From an uncultured Eubacteriales bacterium (GTDB lineage: Bacteria > Bacillota > Clostridia > Oscillospirales > Acutalibacteraceae): a stretch of DNA of 9,719 nucleotides. Position numbers and translations under genes: made by a program. Under the pieces are notes generated by a model, which saw nothing but the letters and a program-made list of their open reading frames with translations, ran no database searches and had not been told where the DNA came from. The stretch is taken from assembly GCA_900320415.1 (NCBI GenBank), contig ONSE01000070.1, positions 1 to 9,719 of the forward strand, written 5' to 3'. Below are positions 6,773 to 9,719 of the stretch, one piece after another (the first letter of the stretch is position 1; each line of letters begins with the position of its first letter).

Positions 6773-7435
6773 CTACACTCCTCTTTTGTTGGGATCCCAG
6801 ATAAATTTGTGCAGCTGTAATTGCAGCCGCACGCCGTTCAGTCCATGCTCCGTCATAAACGCAACGATATCCGACGGCTCAATCATGCCAAAAACGGGAC
6901 TGAAATACACATGGCACCGTTCGGTGAGTTGGTACTGACGGATGATTTCCAAGGCTCTTCGCAGATCATTTTTACTTCCCGCGACAAACTTGACTGTATC
7001 GTCGCCATTCAGAACCGCAAAGTTTTTGCGGTTCATATATCGTTCCATACCGCTGTCGGGAAGCTTATAGTCCATGGTGAACACAGGCCGGAAGGAAGAC
7101 TTTGCGAACGGCTCCAGTAATACACTGCCGTTTGTCTCAATCTCCACGCGGTTGCCGTTTTGCAGCAAAAGTGCTGTCAAATCCCCGATTCCTTCTCTGT
7201 ACAGCGGTTCACCGCCCGTCAGCGTGACGTTTTTGACCCCTGTTTTCCTGACCCATTCCAGCAGCTGTTCCGCGCTTTTTTCTTCGAAGGGAGCGCCGGG
7301 CTGATTTGCCCATCGGGTATCGCAGTAGCTGCAATTGAGGTTGCAGCCCCTGAACCGGATAAAAGCCGCCAGCTCACCTGCGCGTACACCCTCTCCGTTG
7401 ATACTGACAAACGTTTCAACAACCTGATACATCAT
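6773..7435 (-). CDS. queE: 7-carboxy-7-deazaguanine synthase (radical SAM)
   Basis: QueE is a radical SAM enzyme that contracts 6-carboxy-5,6,7,8-tetrahydropterin to 7-carboxy-7-deazaguanine. At 220 aa it has usual length. The canonical 4Fe-4S motif is Cys31-x3-Cys35-x2-Cys38 followed by Asp-Thr (CNLNCSYCDT), and the SAM-binding GGEP is at 74-77. The N-terminal ETFVSINGEG stretch is the usual family start. The first of two consecutive ATGs (7435) overlaps the queD stop as ATGA, with AGGA about 8 nt before it. The two genes are therefore probably translationally coupled. Confidence 0.97.
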   Translation of the reverse strand: MMYQVVETFVSINGEGVRAGELAAFIRFRGCNLNCSYCDTRWANQPGAPFEEKSAEQLLEWVRKTGVKNVTLTGGEPLYREGIGDLTALLLQNGNRVEIETNGSVLLEPFAKSSFRPVFTMDYKLPDSGMERYMNRKNFAVLNGDDTVKFVAGSKNDLRRALEIIRQYQLTERCHVYFSPVFGMIEPSDIVAFMTEHGLNGVRLQLQLHKFIWDPNKRGV

Positions 7436-7857
7436 CTTGTTTCCTCATACGCTGCGCAATTGTCGGGGGTTTCATATACGGTCACGCTGCTGACAGGCAA
7501 GCCATCGGATAGCAGCTGATGATAAAAATACCTCGCGAAGTTTTCGGCAGTCGGACGGAACGGTACCTGCTTGAGCGAGAAGCTCTCAGCTTCCAGAGCA
7601 GCGACAGTTGCCTTCCTGAGTGAACCGGTTTCGTAAATCAAAGTATGGTCAAAGCTGTCGGCAATCGCCCTGACAGCCTTTTTCAGATCGCAGAAATCAA
7701 TTACCATGCCGCGTTTCTCACCGTTCTCAACCAGCTTTTCCTGCGCTGCGGCCACTTCTATCACCCAGCGGTGTCCGTGAATATTCGCGCATTTCCCATT
7801 GTATCCCGCGAGAAAATGCGCACTGTCAAATGCTGCGGTTGTTTTCAAACTGTACAT
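7432..7857 (-). CDS. queD: 6-carboxy-5,6,7,8-tetrahydropterin synthase
   Basis: QueD converts dihydroneopterin triphosphate to 6-carboxy-tetrahydropterin and belongs to the 6-pyruvoyl-tetrahydropterin synthase fold. The 141-aa protein has zinc ligands His14, His27 and His29 and the catalytic Cys23 in the QueD signature Cys-x3-His-Gly-His (CANIHGH, 23-29). Asp70-His71 (FDHT), PTAEN and a late YETPD Glu complete the active site. Having Cys in the signature, as in QueD proteins, supports a bacterial queuosine enzyme. GAGGTG is 4 nt before the ATG, directly after the T-run of a leader terminator. It is the first gene of the operon and so the direct target of leader control. Confidence 0.96.
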   Translation of the reverse strand: MYSLKTTAAFDSAHFLAGYNGKCANIHGHRWVIEVAAAQEKLVENGEKRGMVIDFCDLKKAVRAIADSFDHTLIYETGSLRKATVAALEAESFSLKQVPFRPTAENFARYFYHQLLSDGLPVSSVTVYETPDNCAAYEETR

Positions 7858-7990
7858 AACTCACCTCAAAAATAAAACGCCTGCCATTCGGCAGACGCAT
7901 CCGATCGCAAAAAGACACAGAATCCCCTTGGGGGTTGCCCTGGTTTTGTTTAACGACAGGATGGCGCAAACGAACTGTCAAAATCTATCT
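7858..7990 (-). promoter_or_regulatory. Structured leader of the queuosine operon, candidate riboswitch
   Basis: The leader of about 133 nt between the predicted start site and queD is too long and too structured for a simple 5' UTR. Reading 5'-3' on the - strand there are four parts. First is a 5-bp stem, GACAG (7975-7979) with CTGTC (7955-7959), and a 15-nt loop. Next is an A-rich single strand (7943-7953, containing AAACAAAAC). Third is a small C/G hairpin (7924-7934). Last is a terminator. Pseudoknot pairings are possible: loop GUUU (7968-7971) with AAAC (7948-7951), and loop CGCCAUC (7960-7966) with GAUGCG (7896-7901) if one C is bulged. PreQ1 is the expected ligand by context. I cannot match the preQ1-I consensus, and preQ1-III or a new class is open. 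Confidence 0.6.
7868..7897 (-). terminator. Intrinsic terminator/attenuator in the queD leader
   Basis: On the - strand, the arm at 7890-7897 (CGTCTGCC) pairs with 7878-7885 (GGCAGGCG). The stem is 8 bp with one G-U wobble and a GAAT loop, followed by TTTTATTTTT (7868-7877). The T-run ends just before the queD ribosome binding site. A terminator inside a leader, downstream of a good promoter, implies conditional readthrough into queD. Confidence 0.85.
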
Positions 7991-7996
7991 GAGTCA

Positions 7997-8024
7997 ATTA
8001 TACCATTGAATCCTCTTTTGTCAA
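7997..8024 (-). promoter_or_regulatory. Promoter of the queuosine operon
   Basis: A perfect TTGACA (8019-8024) and a perfect TATAAT (7997-8002) are separated by 16 bp on the - strand. The -35 hexamer contains the TGA stop codon (8021-8023) of the upstream radical SAM gene. Such a strong promoter fits a system whose real control is downstream attenuation. Confidence 0.85.
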
Positions 8025-8932
8025 GTTGTTTTGGGGTACCGGCTTCCCTGCGTGATATTTCTCTGACGAAATGCCCGGTTGATGGCGTTGAGAACACGTT
8101 TCTTATCCCCGCTCCACATAGGAGCCAGCAAAAGCTTCTTATCTCCGTCGCCTGTCAAACGGTGTATCACTGTGTCGGGCGGCAGCATTTCCACCGCGTC
8201 ACAAAGAATGTCGATATATTCCTCCATGGAAAGCGCTGCAAACATCCCTGCCTCAAAGTCCTTCTGCAAATCTGTGTTTCGGAGCACATGGAGCAGCTGC
8301 AGCTTGATGCCGTCGCTTCTCTCTCCCGCATAGACAACACTTCGCAGCATCATTTCTTTTGTCTCAAACGGAAGTCCGAGAATGATATGCGTAATCACGC
8401 TGATTCCGATCTTTTTCAGGGAGTTCACCGCTCTGTCATAGACGTCCGTATCATATCCGCGTCGGATATATGCCGCTGAGTCGGTATGAATCGTCTGCAA
8501 GCCAAGCTCTACCCAAACGGGTTTGATCTGATTCAGATTTCTCAAAAGCTCAAGAACCTCCTCCCCAAGACAATCAGGGCGGGTGGCAATGGAAAGCGCA
8601 ACGATTTCATCGGGGGCAGCCGCTTCGCTGTAAATCTTCCTGAGGTAATCAACAGGGGCATAGGTGTTTGTGAAGGGCTGAAAATACGCGATGAATTTTC
8701 GGCAGTCTGTTTTTGCCTGTATTTTCTTTTTCGCTTCCTCAATTTGACAGCGGACAGAAAGCCTTCTGTCTGCCGAGAACTCCCCCGAACCTCCTTTACT
8801 GCAAAAAATACAGCCCCTTGTGTCAATTTTACCGTCGCGGTTTGGACAAGTCATTCCTCCGTCAAGGGATATTTTATACACCTTTTCTCCAAAGGTTTGT
8901 TGTAAATATTCATTTAAAGAATAATAATGCAT
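8021..8932 (-). CDS. TIGR01212-family radical SAM protein (YhcC/YtqA-like)
   Basis: This is a radical SAM protein of a widespread family of unknown reaction, related by eye to E. coli YhcC and B. subtilis YtqA. Counted from the ATG at 8932 it has 303 aa. The iron-sulfur motif is Cys29-x11-Cys41-x2-Cys44, within the family signature TCPNRDG and GCIFC. The FGEKVYK stretch before it and ELGLQT, RGYD and HIILGLPFET after it are also typical. Two starts compete. The ATG at 8932 has GGAG at rather short spacing. A TTG at 8950 adds six residues and has GGGAGG at ideal spacing, but inside a hairpin. It lies just upstream of the queuosine operon on the same strand, yet that operon has its own promoter. 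No link to tRNA modification is shown. Confidence 0.85.
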   Translation of the reverse strand: MHYYSLNEYLQQTFGEKVYKISLDGGMTCPNRDGKIDTRGCIFCSKGGSGEFSADRRLSVRCQIEEAKKKIQAKTDCRKFIAYFQPFTNTYAPVDYLRKIYSEAAAPDEIVALSIATRPDCLGEEVLELLRNLNQIKPVWVELGLQTIHTDSAAYIRRGYDTDVYDRAVNSLKKIGISVITHIILGLPFETKEMMLRSVVYAGERSDGIKLQLLHVLRNTDLQKDFEAGMFAALSMEEYIDILCDAVEMLPPDTVIHRLTGDGDKKLLLAPMWSGDKKRVLNAINRAFRQRNITQGSRYPKTT

Positions 8933-8948
8933 TTTCTCCACACAAAGC

Positions 8949-8971
8949 AAAAACCGACCTCCCGGCCGGTT
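8949..8971 (-). terminator. Terminator-like hairpin before the radical SAM gene
   Basis: On the - strand, ACCGGCC (8964-8970) pairs with GGTCGGT (8953-8959), giving 7 bp with one G-U wobble. The loop is GGGA, which fits the GNRA tetraloop class. It is followed by a short T-run (8949-8952). It may end the 9105-9716 gene, or act as an attenuator for the radical SAM gene starting 17 nt further on. There is no T-run in the + direction. Confidence 0.6.
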
Positions 8972-9104
8972 CTCACTATTAAAGGAACATCTATGAAAAA
9001 ACTCGTGGCTATCTTTGTAAATCAGCTTTCATCCTTGCTGTGATTATATATTACAGCCTGAATGTGAAAACTGTTTGAAGTTTTTTCAAAACCTTCGTGA
9101 AAGC
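8971..9104. other. Intergenic region with a possible - strand promoter
   Basis: Between the hairpin and the rightmost gene I see no gene of normal size. A perfect - strand TATAAT (9043-9048) has a weak -35 TTTTCA (9065-9070, 16-bp spacer), which could drive the radical SAM gene with a leader of about 100 nt. The leader could fold: TGAAA around 9027-9031 pairs with TTTCA near 8994-8998, and an outer AAGGA pairs with TCCTT. On + there is a tiny ATG reading frame at 8993-9043 with AAAGGA upstream. Confidence 0.35.
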
Positions 9105-9716
9105 TTAGGCTTTTTTCATGTACTCAACAAATTTCGCGTACAAGCTGCCTTCGAGCTCCTCCAGTTCCTTTTCCAGTCCGCCGTTAAAAAACAGGGTTGT
9201 ATGCTTACTCAAAGAGAGGTACGCGCCGATCACGTTCTTTCTTACCTCATCCTGCAGTTCATCACTCAACTCGTTGCCGCAGGAAAGTCCCAAATAGATA
9301 TTGCCGTCCTTGAGCTGCGAGGAGATAGACGCGTTTTTGAACTCAAAAGAATTGACTCTGTGCAGTCCATAATAAAATTCCTTTATCGAAAAATGCTCTT
9401 CAGACGGCTCAAAGGCTTCCTTCTCCGCGATTTCAAATTCAGCGGCTTCCAGTGAAAAGTCGGGTGTGGCAATAAAGCCACGCCGATAATCGGGATAGAG
9501 CGCCAGCACACGGTAAAGACGCATGGCGTAAACCGCCTTCTCCAGGCAAGAGAACGCAGCATACTGCAAATGGCTGTCGTTGAGCCTGAGAAAGCTGTAG
9601 AGATTCTGATAAACAGATTTATTGATGGCAATCAGTATCAGGCGCTCATTTTCGCGTAACTGACTCAATTCGGGACTGGAGAGGAAAGTCATGGTAAATT
9701 TGTAGGATCTGTTCAC
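9105..9716 (-). CDS. Hypothetical protein, possibly partial at the right edge
   Basis: I do not recognise this protein. There are 203 codons from a GTG at 9716, but that codon is 3 nt from the window edge and no ribosome binding site can be seen. The next in-frame ATG (9692) also lacks one. The reading frame stays open to the edge, so the true start may lie outside. The visible sequence looks soluble and cytoplasmic, with no long hydrophobic segment. It has a helical, acidic N-terminal half (LENER-like and EIAEKEAFEP stretches), a middle rich in beta-prone residues, and a charged, probably helical or coiled C-terminus (LEKELEELEG near 183-192). It is transcribed toward the radical SAM gene, 154-172 bp upstream of it. 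No transfer signature or odd composition is evident. Confidence 0.7.
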   Translation of the reverse strand: MNRSYKFTMTFLSSPELSQLRENERLILIAINKSVYQNLYSFLRLNDSHLQYAAFSCLEKAVYAMRLYRVLALYPDYRRGFIATPDFSLEAAEFEIAEKEAFEPSEEHFSIKEFYYGLHRVNSFEFKNASISSQLKDGNIYLGLSCGNELSDELQDEVRKNVIGAYLSLSKHTTLFFNGGLEKELEELEGSLYAKFVEYMKKA

Positions 9717-9719
9717 ATA

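Noticed and set aside
7943..7979. Canonical preQ1-I riboswitch
   Set aside because: The loop begins with UUC, as in class I. However, it is 15 nt long, and the downstream A-rich strand lacks the expected terminal CUA pairing, so I did not assign the class.
7799..8479. A 226-codon open frame on + across the queD leader and the radical SAM gene
   Set aside because: It covers a strong promoter, a terminator and a conserved gene on the other strand, and its translation resembles no protein family.
1..9719. CRISPR array, insertion sequence, toxin-antitoxin or defence system
   Set aside because: No spaced direct repeats, transposase, terminal inverted repeats or small paired genes of that kind are visible. 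The window is ordinary core metabolism and repair.

Overview
The window looks like a stretch of core chromosome from a spore-forming low-to-mid-GC Gram-positive of the Clostridia. Members of the Oscillospirales/Ruminococcaceae are my best guess, from the overall look of the proteins rather than any search. The pointers are a CwlD-type cortex amidase, strong AGGAGG-like ribosome binding sites, sigma-A-like TATAAT promoters, a methionine aminopeptidase with an N-terminal SEC-C zinc motif, and RadA and Xer proteins of Firmicutes type. I see no phage, transposon, CRISPR, rRNA or tRNA.

Layout. Positions 1-105 hold AT-rich promoter DNA with a perfect 12-bp inverted repeat, followed by a Xer-type tyrosine recombinase on + (106-1092). 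A shared bidirectional terminator (1072-1109) separates it from a three-gene operon on - (3896 down to 1151): cwlD, radA and a protein I place in the DUF6873 GME-fold family. A divergent promoter region (3947-4021) drives that operon leftward and a SEC-C methionine aminopeptidase rightward (4070-4942). A second bidirectional terminator (4966-5006) lies between map and the end of the next operon.

The centre of the window is a compact queuosine-precursor operon on - (7857 down to 5008) in the order queD-queE-folE-queC-queF, with 4-bp overlaps or gaps of 2-15 bp. FolE makes 7,8-dihydroneopterin triphosphate from GTP. QueD converts it to 6-carboxy-tetrahydropterin, QueE to 7-carboxy-7-deazaguanine, QueC to preQ0, and QueF reduces preQ0 to preQ1 for insertion into tRNA. 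All five preQ1-building steps are present; tgt, queA, queG/queH and a transporter are not in the window. The operon has a clear promoter (7997-8024) and a structured leader of about 130 nt that ends in an intrinsic terminator just before the queD ribosome binding site. This is the architecture of a transcription-attenuating riboswitch, and preQ1 is the obvious candidate ligand. The aptamer portion does not match the preQ1-I consensus as I know it.

Upstream of queD lies a TIGR01212-family (YhcC/YtqA-like) radical SAM gene whose stop codon is embedded in the queD -35 box. It has its own short leader with a terminator-like hairpin. The right edge holds the C-terminal part, or all, of an unrecognised protein (9105-9716 on -). 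The best candidate for an under-described system is the queD leader; DUF6873 and the radical SAM protein are real families of unknown function.
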